Source of the DNA: Frankiales bacterium
GTDB taxonomy: Bacteria > Actinomycetota > Actinomycetes > JAFAQI01
Assembly (NCBI GenBank): GCA_025980465.1
Contig: JAICXJ010000027.1
Location: 1 to 43,513, forward strand
Length of the DNA stretch: 43,513 bases
Reading direction: 5' to 3'
Each line of letters begins with the position of its first letter. Position 1 is the stretch's first letter. Below, one piece after another: positions 8,121-16,037 of this stretch. Made by a program: the position numbers and the translations under genes. The notes beneath the pieces are model-generated. The model saw nothing but the letters and a program-made list of their open reading frames with translations, made no database searches and was not told where the DNA came from.

Positions 8121-8627
8121 ATGGCAGCTGGAGACGTCACCGTCACGGTGGTCGGCAATCTGACCAACGATCCCGAGCTGCGGTTCACCCCGAGTGGTGC
8201 TGCGGTCGCGTCGTTCACGGTCGCCTCGACGCCGCGTTACCTCGACAAGAACACCAACGAGTGGAAAGACGGCGACGCGCTGTTCCTGCGGTGCAGCGTC
8301 TGGCGGCAGGCGGCCGAGAACATTGCCGAATCGCTCACCCGTGGTGCCCGGGTCATCGTGACCGGTCGGCTGCGGCAGCGCTCGTTCGAGACCAAAGAGG
8401 GTGAGAAGCGCACCGTCGTCGAGCTCGAGGTCGATGAGGTCGGCCCCTCGCTGCGCTACGCGACCGCCAAGGTGACCAAGGCCTCGCGCGGTGGGGGCGG
8501 CGGTGGAGGCGGCGGCGGCTTCAGCGGCGGTGGTTCGTCGTACGGCGGCGGCGCCCCGACCGAGGACGACCCCTGGTCGACGCCCGCGCCGAGCGGCGGC
8601 GGGACCACCGATGAGCCGCCGTTCTAA
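8121..8627 (+). CDS. ssb: Single-stranded DNA-binding protein
   Basis: Homotetrameric SSB of 168 residues that coats single-stranded DNA in replication and repair. The OB-fold (about 1-112) begins [18 protein letters not shown] and contains [18 protein letters not shown] and [15 protein letters not shown]. It is followed by a glycine-rich disordered linker and the conserved acidic tip TDEPPF, which recruits partner proteins. The ATG at 8121, 7 nt after the rpsF stop, is chosen over an open extension to 8067, which overlaps rpsF. The linker DNA is a G-rich tract (about 8489-8530) that may be prone to length change. Confidence 0.97.
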   Translation: MAAGDVTVTVVGNLTNDPELRFTPSGAAVASFTVASTPRYLDKNTNEWKDGDALFLRCSVWRQAAENIAESLTRGARVIVTGRLRQRSFETKEGEKRTVVELEVDEVGPSLRYATAKVTKASRGGGGGGGGGGFSGGGSSYGGGAPTEDDPWSTPAPSGGGTTDEPPF

Positions 8628-8671
8628 GACGACCTTTTCGACTTCCCTTTTGAAATCTGGAGCGACCCGCA

Positions 8672-8908
8672 ATGGCTAAGCCGATCCTGCGCAAACCGAA
8701 GAAGAAGGTCTGCGCGTTCTGCAAGGACAAGACCGCCTACATCGACTACAAGGACACCGCGCTGCTTCGGAAGTTCATCTCCGATCGCGGCAAGATCCGG
8801 GCCCGTCGAGTGACCGGCAACTGCTCGCAGCACCAGCGCGACATCGCCATCGCGGTGAAGAACAGCCGCGAGATGGCACTGCTGCCTTACACCAGCACGG
8901 CTCGATAG
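8672..8908 (+). CDS. rpsR: 30S ribosomal protein bS18, zinc-binding form
   Basis: Ribosomal protein of 78 residues that pairs with bS6 on the 30S platform. It carries CAFC near residues 14-17 and NCSQHQR near 51-56, so it keeps the Cys/His set of the zinc-binding (C+) form. Actinobacteria often have a second, zinc-free copy under Zur control elsewhere; none is in this window. The ATG at 8672 follows CTGGAG by about 10 nt. It lies between ssb and rplI. Confidence 0.97.
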   Translation: MAKPILRKPKKKVCAFCKDKTAYIDYKDTALLRKFISDRGKIRARRVTGNCSQHQRDIAIAVKNSREMALLPYTSTAR

Positions 8909-8920
8909 GCGGTCGCGGAC

Positions 8921-9373
8921 ATGAAGCTGATCCTCACGCAGGAAGTGTCCGGGCTCGGCAGCGCCGGTGACGTTGTCGAGGTCAAGGACGGCTACGGCCG
9001 CAACTACCTGATCCCACGCGGGCTCGGGATGCGCTGGACCAAGGGCGGCGAGAGCCAGGTCACCGCGCTCCGCCGGGGCCGCGAGGTCCGCGAGGTCCGC
9101 GACCTGGGCGAAGCGCGGCAGCTCGCCGACAGCCTCTCCGCGCTCACCGTCACGCTGTCGTCCCGGGCCGGTGACGGTGGCCGGCTGTTCGGGTCGGTGA
9201 CCACCGCAGACGTCGTCGATGCGGTCGCGGCCGCCGGCGGGCCGAAGTTGGACAAGCGCCGGGTGGAGCTCCCGAGCACCCACATCAAGAGTCTGGGGAC
9301 GCACGCGGTCACGGTTCGGCTGCATCCGGAGGTCGTCGCCTCGCTCGACGTCGAGGTCACCGCCGCCGAGTAG
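8921..9373 (+). CDS. rplI: 50S ribosomal protein bL9
   Basis: Ribosomal protein of 150 residues, full length. The N-terminal rRNA-binding domain reads [20 protein letters not shown], then [14 protein letters not shown], the L9 signature. A connecting charged helix ([17 protein letters not shown]) leads to the C-terminal domain ([18 protein letters not shown] ... [19 protein letters not shown]). It is last in the rpsF operon, 12 nt after rpsR, and dnaB follows after a longer gap, as in M. tuberculosis Rv0056-Rv0058. Confidence 0.97.
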   Translation: MKLILTQEVSGLGSAGDVVEVKDGYGRNYLIPRGLGMRWTKGGESQVTALRRGREVREVRDLGEARQLADSLSALTVTLSSRAGDGGRLFGSVTTADVVDAVAAAGGPKLDKRRVELPSTHIKSLGTHAVTVRLHPEVVASLDVEVTAAE

Positions 9374-9722
9374 GCGATCTTCTCGACATTTCGAGCGGCG
9401 TGACTCGCGGCTGGCCCGACCCGGCCCGATCGCACCCGTTCTCGCTTGGGTGAACAGCCGGTGTACGAACGTCTTCGCAGGTCACGACGCGTGTCGCGGT
9501 CGGCTACCAGCGAGTATCCACGGGCTTTTCCTCAGCCTGTGCACCATGCCTCGGCGGCTTCTGCACACCGCACCAACAGGTCCGTCCACAGCCTCGGAAA
9601 ACTTTCCCGCGCTGCAGCTGGCGAGGCTGCCGGTGGCGTCCTAGCGTCGCAAATCGTCGGCGCCGGGTGCTTGCCTTCTCGGGGTAATGACAGACCTGTG
9701 ATTATCGGGGGAGGTGGCACGC
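9374..9722 (+). other. rplI-dnaB intergenic region (349 bp), no gene recognised
   Basis: No open frame here has convincing coding character. The strip is less G+C uniform than its surroundings and holds several CCACAG/TGCACA-like words (for example near 9516 and 9590) that only loosely resemble DnaA boxes. The final part (about 9671-9714) carries GGGGGAGG at 9707-9714, the ribosome-binding site of dnaB, and presumably the dnaB promoter. M. tuberculosis has a small gene (Rv0057) at this place, but I see no counterpart. Confidence 0.6.
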
Positions 9723-12074
9723 GTGAGTCTGGCGGACGTCGTCTCGATGCCGGGCAGCGGCGGGCCGGAGCTCGACCGCACACCGCCACAGGACCTTGTC
9801 GCCGAGCAGTGTGTGCTCGGCGGGATGTTGCTCAGCAAGGACGCCATCGCCGACGTCGTCGAGGTGCTTCGCCCGGCCGACTTCTACCGGCCCGCTCATC
9901 AGACGATCTACGACGCGATCATCGACCTGTACGGAAAGGGCGAGCCGGCTGACGCCGTGACGATCGCCGCGGAGCTGACCCGTACCGCGACGCTGGAGAA
10001 GGTCGGTGGTGCGCCGTACCTGCACACCCTGATCGCATCGGTACCGACCGCGGCCAACGCCGGCTACTACGCCCAGATCGTGCGGGAGCGCGCGATCCTG
10101 CGCCGGCTCGTCGAGGCCGGCACCAAGGTCGTGCAGCTCGGCTATGGCGCGGCGAGCGGCATGGGCGGCGACGTCGACGATGTGGTCGACCGGGCCCAGG
10201 CCGCGGTGTACGAGGTCGTCGAACGCCGCACCAGCGAGGACTACATCGGGCTCGAGGCCGCGATGTGGGAGACCTACAACGAGATCGAGGCAATCGGCAA
10301 TCGCGGTGGCGAGCTGTTCGGCGTGCCTACCGGCTTCCGCGACCTCGACGAGCTGACGAACGGCCTGCACGCCGGGCAGCTCATCGTCGTGGCCGGTCGA
10401 CCCGGACTCGGGAAGGCACTCGCGCTCGACACCCCGCTCGCCACGCCCACTGGGTGGACCACGATGGGCGAGATCGCAGTGGGTGACCAGCTGATCGGCG
10501 CCGACGGCAAGCCGACGACCGTCGTCGCCGCAACCGAGGTGATGATCGATCGCCCTTGCTACGAGATCCACTTCGACGATGGCAGCCACCTGATCGCCGA
10601 CGAGCAGCACGAGTGGCTCACCCAGACCCGCAAGTCACGGAAGGCCGCGCAGGAGCGGGGTCTGCCGCACGTCACTGGATCCACAACTCGCACGACGGCT
10701 GAGATTGCCCGGACACTCCGCTGCGATCCGCAGGATCGCCGACCTAACCACTGCGTCGCCGTCGCTGAACCGCTCCATCTGGTCGAGCAGGACCTGCCGC
10801 TTTCGCCCTATCTGCTCGGCGCGTGGCTCGGCGATGGCCACAGCGCATCTGCGAGGTACACCACGGCGGATCCTGAGATCGGTATGTACATCGACGCCGA
10901 CGGCCACGGGTCGGTCCAAGCGATCTTGTCGTCGATCGGCGTAGTCACTAACAAGCACATTCCCATCGCGTACCTCCGGGCATCGCAGTCGCAGCGCCGC
11001 GCCCTGCTGGCGGGCCTGCTCGACACCGATGGCACCGTGACGGGCGCCGGCGCTGTCCAGTTCTCCTCGACGAACCGCCGCCTCGCGACCGACGTGCAGG
11101 AGTTGATCCACAGCCTCGGATACCGCTGTGGCCGAGCCACCAGGCGTGTCGCGGGTCCGGAGTCGGCGACTGCCGACACGCTGACCTTCACCACCGACGA
11201 CGAGGTCTTCCGGCTGGAGCGCAAGCGCCTGATGCACAAGGAGCGATTCGGGCGGGCCCCGAGGTCCACGACCCGGGCGCGATTCATCGTCTCGGTGCGC
11301 CGGATCGAGTCGGTGCCGGTGCGGTGTGTGCAGGTCGACAACGACGCTCACCTGTATCTCGCCGGTCGCTCGATGATCCCGACCCACAACAGCACACTGG
11401 GCATGGATTTCCTTCGGTCGGCGTCGATCGCGCACAACCAGGCCGGGGTCATGTTCTCGCTCGAGATGGGCAAGAGCGAGATCACGATGCGGCTGCTGTC
11501 CGCCGAGGCGCGAATCCCGCTCACCCGCATCCGCACCGGAACCCTCACCGACGACGACTGGAACAAGCTCGCCCGCCGGATGGGCGAGGTAGCGCAGGCG
11601 CCGATGTTCATCGACGACTCGCCGAACCTCACGATGATGGAGATCCGGGCCAAGGCACGACGGCTCAAGCAGCGCCACGACCTGAAGCTCATCGTGGTCG
11701 ACTACCTCCAGCTGATGACGAGCCCGAAGCGGGTGGAGAACCGCCAGCAAGAAGTCGCCGAAATGAGCCGCTCGCTCAAGCTGCTGGCCAAGGAGCTCGG
11801 CGTACCTGTAGTGGCGATCAGCCAGCTCAACCGCGGCGCCGAGCAGCGCTCCGACAAGAAGCCGCAGCTGTCCGATCTGCGGGAGTCCGGCGCGATCGAG
11901 CAGGACGCCGACATGGTGATCCTGCTGCACCGCGAGGACGCCTACGAGCGCGAATCGCCGCGCGCCGGAGAAGCCGACCTGATCGTGGCGAAGCATCGAA
12001 ACGGCCCGACCCGTGACGTGGTCGTCTCGTCACAGCTGCACTACTCGCGCTTCGTCGACATGCCCCGGGCGTGA
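9723..12074 (+). CDS. dnaB: Replicative DNA helicase DnaB with intein insertion
   Basis: Hexameric 5'-3' replicative helicase. The precursor has 783 residues; removal of the intein (residues 232-556) leaves 458, the usual DnaB length. The N-terminal domain starts near PPQDLVAEQCVLGGMLLSKD, followed by the linker helix region and the RecA-like domain. Walker A is split: GRPGLGK (Lys231) before and STLG after the intein. Walker B is LIVVDYLQLM; VVAISQLNRG, LSDLRESGAIEQDADMVI and KHRNGPT are also conserved. A GTG at 9714 opens the frame, but the GTG at 9723 lies 8 nt after GGGGGAGG, so it is preferred. Function depends on intein splicing because the ATP-binding loop is interrupted. Order rplI-dnaB is as in M. 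tuberculosis. Confidence 0.96.
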   Translation: MSLADVVSMPGSGGPELDRTPPQDLVAEQCVLGGMLLSKDAIADVVEVLRPADFYRPAHQTIYDAIIDLYGKGEPADAVTIAAELTRTATLEKVGGAPYLHTLIASVPTAANAGYYAQIVRERAILRRLVEAGTKVVQLGYGAASGMGGDVDDVVDRAQAAVYEVVERRTSEDYIGLEAAMWETYNEIEAIGNRGGELFGVPTGFRDLDELTNGLHAGQLIVVAGRPGLGKALALDTPLATPTGWTTMGEIAVGDQLIGADGKPTTVVAATEVMIDRPCYEIHFDDGSHLIADEQHEWLTQTRKSRKAAQERGLPHVTGSTTRTTAEIARTLRCDPQDRRPNHCVAVAEPLHLVEQDLPLSPYLLGAWLGDGHSASARYTTADPEIGMYIDADGHGSVQAILSSIGVVTNKHIPIAYLRASQSQRRALLAGLLDTDGTVTGAGAVQFSSTNRRLATDVQELIHSLGYRCGRATRRVAGPESATADTLTFTTDDEVFRLERKRLMHKERFGRAPRSTTRARFIVSVRRIESVPVRCVQVDNDAHLYLAGRSMIPTHNSTLGMDFLRSASIAHNQAGVMFSLEMGKSEITMRLLSAEARIPLTRIRTGTLTDDDWNKLARRMGEVAQAPMFIDDSPNLTMMEIRAKARRLKQRHDLKLIVVDYLQLMTSPKRVENRQQEVAEMSRSLKLLAKELGVPVVAISQLNRGAEQRSDKKPQLSDLRESGAIEQDADMVILLHREDAYERESPRAGEADLIVAKHRNGPTRDVVVSSQLHYSRFVDMPRA
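10416..11390 (+). mobile_element. Class 3 intein with LAGLIDADG homing endonuclease in the DnaB P-loop
   Basis: In-frame insertion of 325 residues between GRPGLGK and STLG. It begins with Ala instead of Cys or Ser and ends THN, followed by Ser as first C-extein residue. The class 3 signature W-C-T is present: Trp67 (block B, ADEQHEW), Cys304 (block F, VRCVQVD) and Thr323 (block G, PTHN). In class 3 inteins the block F cysteine forms the first branched intermediate, replacing the missing N-terminal nucleophile. Two LAGLIDADG helices, LLGAWLGDG (about 130) and LLAGLLDTDG (about 206), each with its Asp, point to a potentially active DOD endonuclease. Mycobacterial and phage DnaB P-loop inteins are known relatives. 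It is a protein-level mobile element; transfer into this site is inferred. Confidence 0.93.
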
Positions 12075-12217
12075 AATGAACACGGCCCCTGATCCCGCTC
12101 ACGACCGGCGAACCCCGTCGGGTGGGGGCGACCGAGCGCGATTCGGACCCGCTCTATAGCATCGTGTGACGGAGCGCGCGGTCTCGACGCGCCATCAGAT
12201 AGGGGTGCGGCAGCCGC

Positions 12218-13561
12218 GTGGTCGACGACTTCCCGGGGGCGGCGCTGCGATCGGGCGGATCGGGCTCTCCTGAAACGCTGCGAATCGCCCTGCTGTCCTA
12301 TCGGAGCAAACCGCATTGCGGCGGTCAGGGCGTCTACGTCCGGCACGTCTCGCGCGAACTGGTCGGGCTCGGCCATCAGGTCGAGGTCATCAGCGGCCAG
12401 CCGTATCCGCGCCTGGATGCCGGCCCGACCCTGCTGGAGCTTCCCAGCCTCGACCTCTACCGCGAGCCCGACCCGTTTCGGGTGCCCCACCCGCGGGAGT
12501 TCCGCGATTGGATCGACGTACTCGAGTTCCTGACGATGGGCACCGGCGGCTTCCCGGAGCCGCTGACCTTCTCGCTGCGGGCGGCGCGGCTGCTCAAGAC
12601 ACGGATCGCGGACTTCGATGTGGTCCACGACAACCAGACCCTCGGCTACGGGATGCTCGCCTTGGAGAAGGCCGGGCTCCCGCTGATCGCGACCATCCAC
12701 CACCCGGTGAGTGTCGACCGGGTGGTCGAGATCCAGAACGCCCACGGGATCCGGCAGAAGCTGGGCAAGCGGCGCTGGTACATGTTCACGCGCATGCAGG
12801 GCCGGGTCGCTCGCCGGATGTCCTCGATCGTGACGGTCTCGTCGAACTCCGGTTCGGACATCGTCCGTGACTTCAAGGTCGACCCGGCGGTGATGCGCAC
12901 CGTGCCGATCGGTGTCGACACGACAACATTCACACCACCGAAGGCGCCCCGGGTGCCGGGGCGGGTGGTGGCGGTGTCCAGCTCGGACAGCCCGATCAAG
13001 GGCGTGAAGGTCCTGCTCGAGGCGATGGCGAAGCTGCGGACCGGCCGCGACGACGTCGAGTTGGTGGTCGTCGGCAAGCCGAACCCCGACGGGCCGGTGG
13101 CTCGCGCGGTCACCGACCTCAACCTCGGTGACATCGTGCGGTTCGTCTCCGGGCTCTCCGACGACGGCATCGCCGAGCTGCTGGCGTCGGCCGAGATCGC
13201 GGTCGTGCCTTCGCTGTACGAGGGGTTCTCGATCCCCGCGGTTGAGGCGATGGCCTGCGCGACCCCGCTGATCGCTACGACCGGTGGCGCGCTGCCGGAG
13301 GTCGTCGGCGATGACGCGGTCCTGGTCGCGCCCGGTGATCCCGCCGAGATGGCAGACGCCCTCGAAGGATTGTTCGACAACGATGAACGGCGACGCGCGA
13401 TCGGGGCGGCTGGCCGGCGCCGGATCGAGACGTCGTACACCTGGCGCCGGGTCGCGGAGTCGATGGTCGAGGTCTACCGCGACGCGATCGAGCGCAACCG
13501 GGGGCGCACTGCGGCTGGACCCGAGGTGAGTCCGCCGCACGAGCAGGTGGCGGCGTGCTGA
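12218..13561 (+). CDS. GT4 family glycosyltransferase
   Basis: Retaining GT-B glycosyltransferase of 447 residues. The N-terminal domain has LRIALLSYRSKPHCGGQGVY, with the glycine-rich acceptor-side loop, and ATIHHPVSVDR; the C-terminal donor domain has VPIGVDTTTF, SSDSPIKGVKVLLEAM, VVVGKPN and PSLYEGFSIPAVEAMACATP, the GT4 EGF...E motif. No signal peptide or membrane segment, so it acts in the cytosol, probably at the inner membrane face. The GTG at 12218 has AGGGG about 12-16 nt upstream. Its last 7 nt overlap the methyltransferase gene, which in turn overlaps the toroid protein gene, so the three are one translationally coupled unit. Sugar donor and acceptor cannot be assigned. Confidence 0.9.
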   Translation: MVDDFPGAALRSGGSGSPETLRIALLSYRSKPHCGGQGVYVRHVSRELVGLGHQVEVISGQPYPRLDAGPTLLELPSLDLYREPDPFRVPHPREFRDWIDVLEFLTMGTGGFPEPLTFSLRAARLLKTRIADFDVVHDNQTLGYGMLALEKAGLPLIATIHHPVSVDRVVEIQNAHGIRQKLGKRRWYMFTRMQGRVARRMSSIVTVSSNSGSDIVRDFKVDPAVMRTVPIGVDTTTFTPPKAPRVPGRVVAVSSSDSPIKGVKVLLEAMAKLRTGRDDVELVVVGKPNPDGPVARAVTDLNLGDIVRFVSGLSDDGIAELLASAEIAVVPSLYEGFSIPAVEAMACATPLIATTGGALPEVVGDDAVLVAPGDPAEMADALEGLFDNDERRRAIGAAGRRRIETSYTWRRVAESMVEVYRDAIERNRGRTAAGPEVSPPHEQVAAC

Positions 13562-14289
13562 CCGTCGACTTCGACCAGTTCCCGATCTCGCCCGGTGACC
13601 GGGTGCTCGACCTCGGCTGCGGCTTCGGTCGGCATGCCTTCGAGCTCTACCGGCGGGGCGCCCACGTCGTCGCGTACGACCACAGCCTCGATGAGCTGCG
13701 CGAGGTCGCGACGATGTTCTACGCGATGACGGTTGGCGGCGAGGTGCCGGCTGGCGCCACCGCGAAGGTGGTCCGGGGCGACGTGCTCGCACTGCCGTTT
13801 CCGAACGCATCGTTCGACGCGGTCATCGCCTCGGAGGTGCTCGAGCACATCCCTGATGACGAGCGGGCGATGGCGGAGATCGCGCGGATCGTGAAGCCCG
13901 GCGGCAAGGTTGCGGTGACGGTCCCGCGGTGGTGGCCGGAGCAGATCAACTGGGCGCTGCCCGGTGAGTACCAGCACACCCCCGGCGGCCACATCCGGAT
14001 CTATCGCGGCGACCAGCTGGTGTCGCGGCTCGAGGCCACCGGACTCGAGGTCCGCGGCCAGCACCACGCCCATGCCCTGCACTCGCCCTACTGGTGGCTC
14101 AACTGCACCTTCGGCCGGCAGAGCCTGCCGTCACGGACCTACAACAAGCTCCTCGTGTGGGACATCATCTCGGCACCGTGGATCACCCGCACCGCGGAGA
14201 AGCTGCTCAACCCGGTGATGGGCAAGAGCCTCGTGGTGTACGCCGACAAGCCATCGTCGCAGACAGGACGCAAGCGTGCTGCAGCCTGA
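13555..14289 (+). CDS. SAM-dependent methyltransferase (class I, Methyltransf_11 type)
   Basis: Soluble class I methyltransferase of 244 residues. SAM-binding motif I is VLDLGCGFGRHAFEL (about 17-31), followed by VVAYDHS at the second strand, RGDVLALPF, and ASEVLEHIPDDERAM, then GGKVAVTVPRWWPE. The C-terminal part is longer and aromatic (HHAHALHSPYWWLNC) and probably forms the acceptor-binding cap. The GTG at 13555 overlaps the glycosyltransferase stop by 7 nt, and the gene end overlaps the next start by 14 nt. In this context methylation of a sugar, polyprenol or lipid intermediate made by the same cassette is likely; the true acceptor is unknown. Confidence 0.9.
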   Translation: MLTVDFDQFPISPGDRVLDLGCGFGRHAFELYRRGAHVVAYDHSLDELREVATMFYAMTVGGEVPAGATAKVVRGDVLALPFPNASFDAVIASEVLEHIPDDERAMAEIARIVKPGGKVAVTVPRWWPEQINWALPGEYQHTPGGHIRIYRGDQLVSRLEATGLEVRGQHHAHALHSPYWWLNCTFGRQSLPSRTYNKLLVWDIISAPWITRTAEKLLNPVMGKSLVVYADKPSSQTGRKRAAA

Positions 14290-15367
14290 CCGCCGCGGCG
14301 TGCCCGCGGTCGCCGGCATTCTCGGCGCCGACGAGGTGCAGCAGACGGCAATCTCGATCGCCGCGATGCAGGAGCCGTCGGGTGCGATCCCGTGGTTTCC
14401 GGGCGGTCACGTCGACCCGTGGGATCACATCGAGTGCGCCATGGCGATGACAGTCGCCGGCCTGCGCGAACAGACTTACGCGGCCTACGACTACCTGCGC
14501 CGGATGCAGCGGGCGGATGGATCGTGGGCGTCGAAGATCACGGTCGGCGAGATCGAGGACCCGACCTTCGAGACCAACCAGTGCGCCTACATCGCGGTCG
14601 GCACCTGGCATCACTATCTGGTCACGCGCGACCACGCCGAGCTCGAACGGATGTGGCCACACGTGCGGTCGGCCCTCGACCTCGTGGTCAGCTACGCGAG
14701 CGAGCGGGGCGAGATCGCGTGGTCGGTGACGCCGGATGGCGAGCCGCGCGACGGCGGCCCACTGTTGACCGGCTCGTCATCGACGTATCACTCGTTGCGG
14801 TGCGGGCTCGCGCTGGCCAACCATTTCGACGAGCCGCAGCCGGAGTGGGAGATCGCGGCCGGCCAGCTCGGTCATCTGATCTCCCACCATCCCGACGTGT
14901 TCGTCGAGAAGGACCGGTTCTCGATGGATTGGTACTACCCGGTGCTCGGCGGCGCGGTCCGCGGCGAGGCGGCCCGGGAACGGTTCGAGGAACGTTGGGA
15001 TCGCTACGTCGTACCGGGGCTCGGGATCCGATGCGTGGATGACGAGCCATGGGTCACCGGCGCCGAGTCAGCGGAGTGTGTGATGGCGCTCGACTGCGCC
15101 GGGATGACCGAACGGGCGGTCGCGCTGTTCGGCGACATCCAGCATCTTCGGGCGCAGGACGGCTCGTACTGGACCGGATGGCAGTTCGCCGCGAACGCGA
15201 ACTGGCCGGACGAACGATCGAGCTGGACGGCCGCTGCGGTCGTGCTCGCGGCCGACGCGTTGTCGCGAACGACGCCCGGATCCGGAATCTTTCGGGCGGC
15301 GGACCTGCCGCTCGGGGTCCGACTCGACGAGGTCTCCTGCGGCTGCGAGCCGGTCGGCCGCCGTTAG
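14276..15367 (+). CDS. Alpha/alpha-toroid protein (annotated in relatives as prenyltransferase-like), function unknown
   Basis: Soluble protein of 363 residues with the repeat pattern of an (alpha/alpha) barrel: helices paired around MQEPSGAIPWFPGG, MQRADGSWASK, the middle GEIAWSVTP, and QDGSYWTGWQF. Such QxxDGSW-like turns are shared by squalene/hopene cyclases, protein prenyltransferases and six-hairpin glycosidases. I see neither the DxDD of squalene-hopene cyclases nor a prenyltransferase zinc set, so catalytic type is open. Possible active-site elements are DPWDHIECAM, TNQCAYIAVGTWHHY and DWYYPVLGG. The GTG at 14276 follows AGGAC and overlaps the methyltransferase. The stop overlaps the stop of the convergent gene (TTAG at 15364-15367). 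It is the least understood member of this cassette; a lipid- or glycan-processing enzyme is my inference. Confidence 0.8.
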   Translation: MLQPDRRGVPAVAGILGADEVQQTAISIAAMQEPSGAIPWFPGGHVDPWDHIECAMAMTVAGLREQTYAAYDYLRRMQRADGSWASKITVGEIEDPTFETNQCAYIAVGTWHHYLVTRDHAELERMWPHVRSALDLVVSYASERGEIAWSVTPDGEPRDGGPLLTGSSSTYHSLRCGLALANHFDEPQPEWEIAAGQLGHLISHHPDVFVEKDRFSMDWYYPVLGGAVRGEAARERFEERWDRYVVPGLGIRCVDDEPWVTGAESAECVMALDCAGMTERAVALFGDIQHLRAQDGSYWTGWQFAANANWPDERSSWTAAAVVLAADALSRTTPGSGIFRAADLPLGVRLDEVSCGCEPVGRR

Positions 15368-16032
15368 AGCCCGCGTCGCGGGCCGCGCTCTTTCCGTAGC
15401 ACCCGCAGGCTTCCGACCGCCCGAACCTCGGTGAAGCCATCGTCGAGCGCGCGCAGATAGATGTGGTACGGCGCTGGGCCACCGTCCGCCGGGTCCGGAA
15501 ACACGTCGTGGATCGCCAGGACCCCTTGCGGCATCACGAATTTCGCCCAGCCCCGGTAGTCGTTCTGGGCGTGTTCCTCCGCGTGACCACCGTCGATGAA
15601 CAACATCGCGATCGGCGTCGACCAGATCGCTGCGACGGTCGCGCTGCGGCCGATGACGGCAGTGACGACGTCCTCGAGGCCGGCGTCGTACATCGTGCGC
15701 CGGAAGAACGGCAGCGTGTCCATCAACCCGACCTCGGGGTCGACCAGTTCGCGGTCGTGGTGCTCCCAGCCGGCCTGGTTCTCCTCCGAGCCGCGGTGAT
15801 GGTCGACCGTGACGACCCGACCGCCGCGGTCCTTCGCGGCGGCGCCGAGCCAGGTCGCCGATTTCCCGCAGTACGTGCCTACCTCGAGGATCACGCCGTA
15901 CGGCGCCGTCGCCCACGCCGCGTCGTACAACGCCTCCGCCTCCGCCGCCGGCATGAAGCCCTTTGCGTCGTCCGCCACCTGCTTGATCGAAGCGTCGATG
16001 CGGGTCGGCGCGATCGCGGCCGGGTCCTCCAC
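15364..16032 (-). CDS. Class I SAM methyltransferase, Methyltransf_24/CmcI-like
   Basis: Protein of 222 residues with the Rossmann fold of the Methyltransf_24 group. ILEVGTYCGKSATWLG (about 48-63) is motif I, GRVVTVDHHRGSEENQ the second strand and acidic residue, and MLFIDGGHAEEHAQNDYRGW the metal-coordinating region seen in O-methyltransferases of the cephalosporin hydroxylase type. VLAIHDVFPDP is the late strand. The GTG start at 16032 lies 5 nt after the thioesterase stop, so it is last in the minus run from NfeD. It meets the toroid gene head to tail with overlapping stops. The proximity suggests that it modifies a product of the convergent cassette, but it could equally serve the thioesterase pathway. 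Confidence 0.85.
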   Translation of the reverse strand: MEDPAAIAPTRIDASIKQVADDAKGFMPAAEAEALYDAAWATAPYGVILEVGTYCGKSATWLGAAAKDRGGRVVTVDHHRGSEENQAGWEHHDRELVDPEVGLMDTLPFFRRTMYDAGLEDVVTAVIGRSATVAAIWSTPIAMLFIDGGHAEEHAQNDYRGWAKFVMPQGVLAIHDVFPDPADGGPAPYHIYLRALDDGFTEVRAVGSLRVLRKERGPRRGL

Positions 16033-16037
16033 CGGGC

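Noticed and set aside
9374-9722. Cluster of DnaA-box-like words, possible replication origin
   Set aside because: The words match the TTATCCACA consensus only partly, and dnaA, dnaN and gyr genes are absent; oriC is not expected at rplI-dnaB.
10635-11996. 453-codon minus-strand open frame inside dnaB
   Set aside because: It spans both intein and DnaB sequence, which have different histories, and shows no domain; antisense artefact.
12041-13810. 589-codon open frame on the minus strand
   Set aside because: It lies antisense to the glycosyltransferase and methyltransferase genes, is rich in Arg, His and Asp with no recognisable motif, and is the usual high-GC shadow.
14276-15367. Assignment as squalene-hopene cyclase or prenyltransferase
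   Set aside because: Neither the DxDD motif nor the Asp/Cys/His zinc ligands of these enzymes is visible; only the toroid fold is supported.
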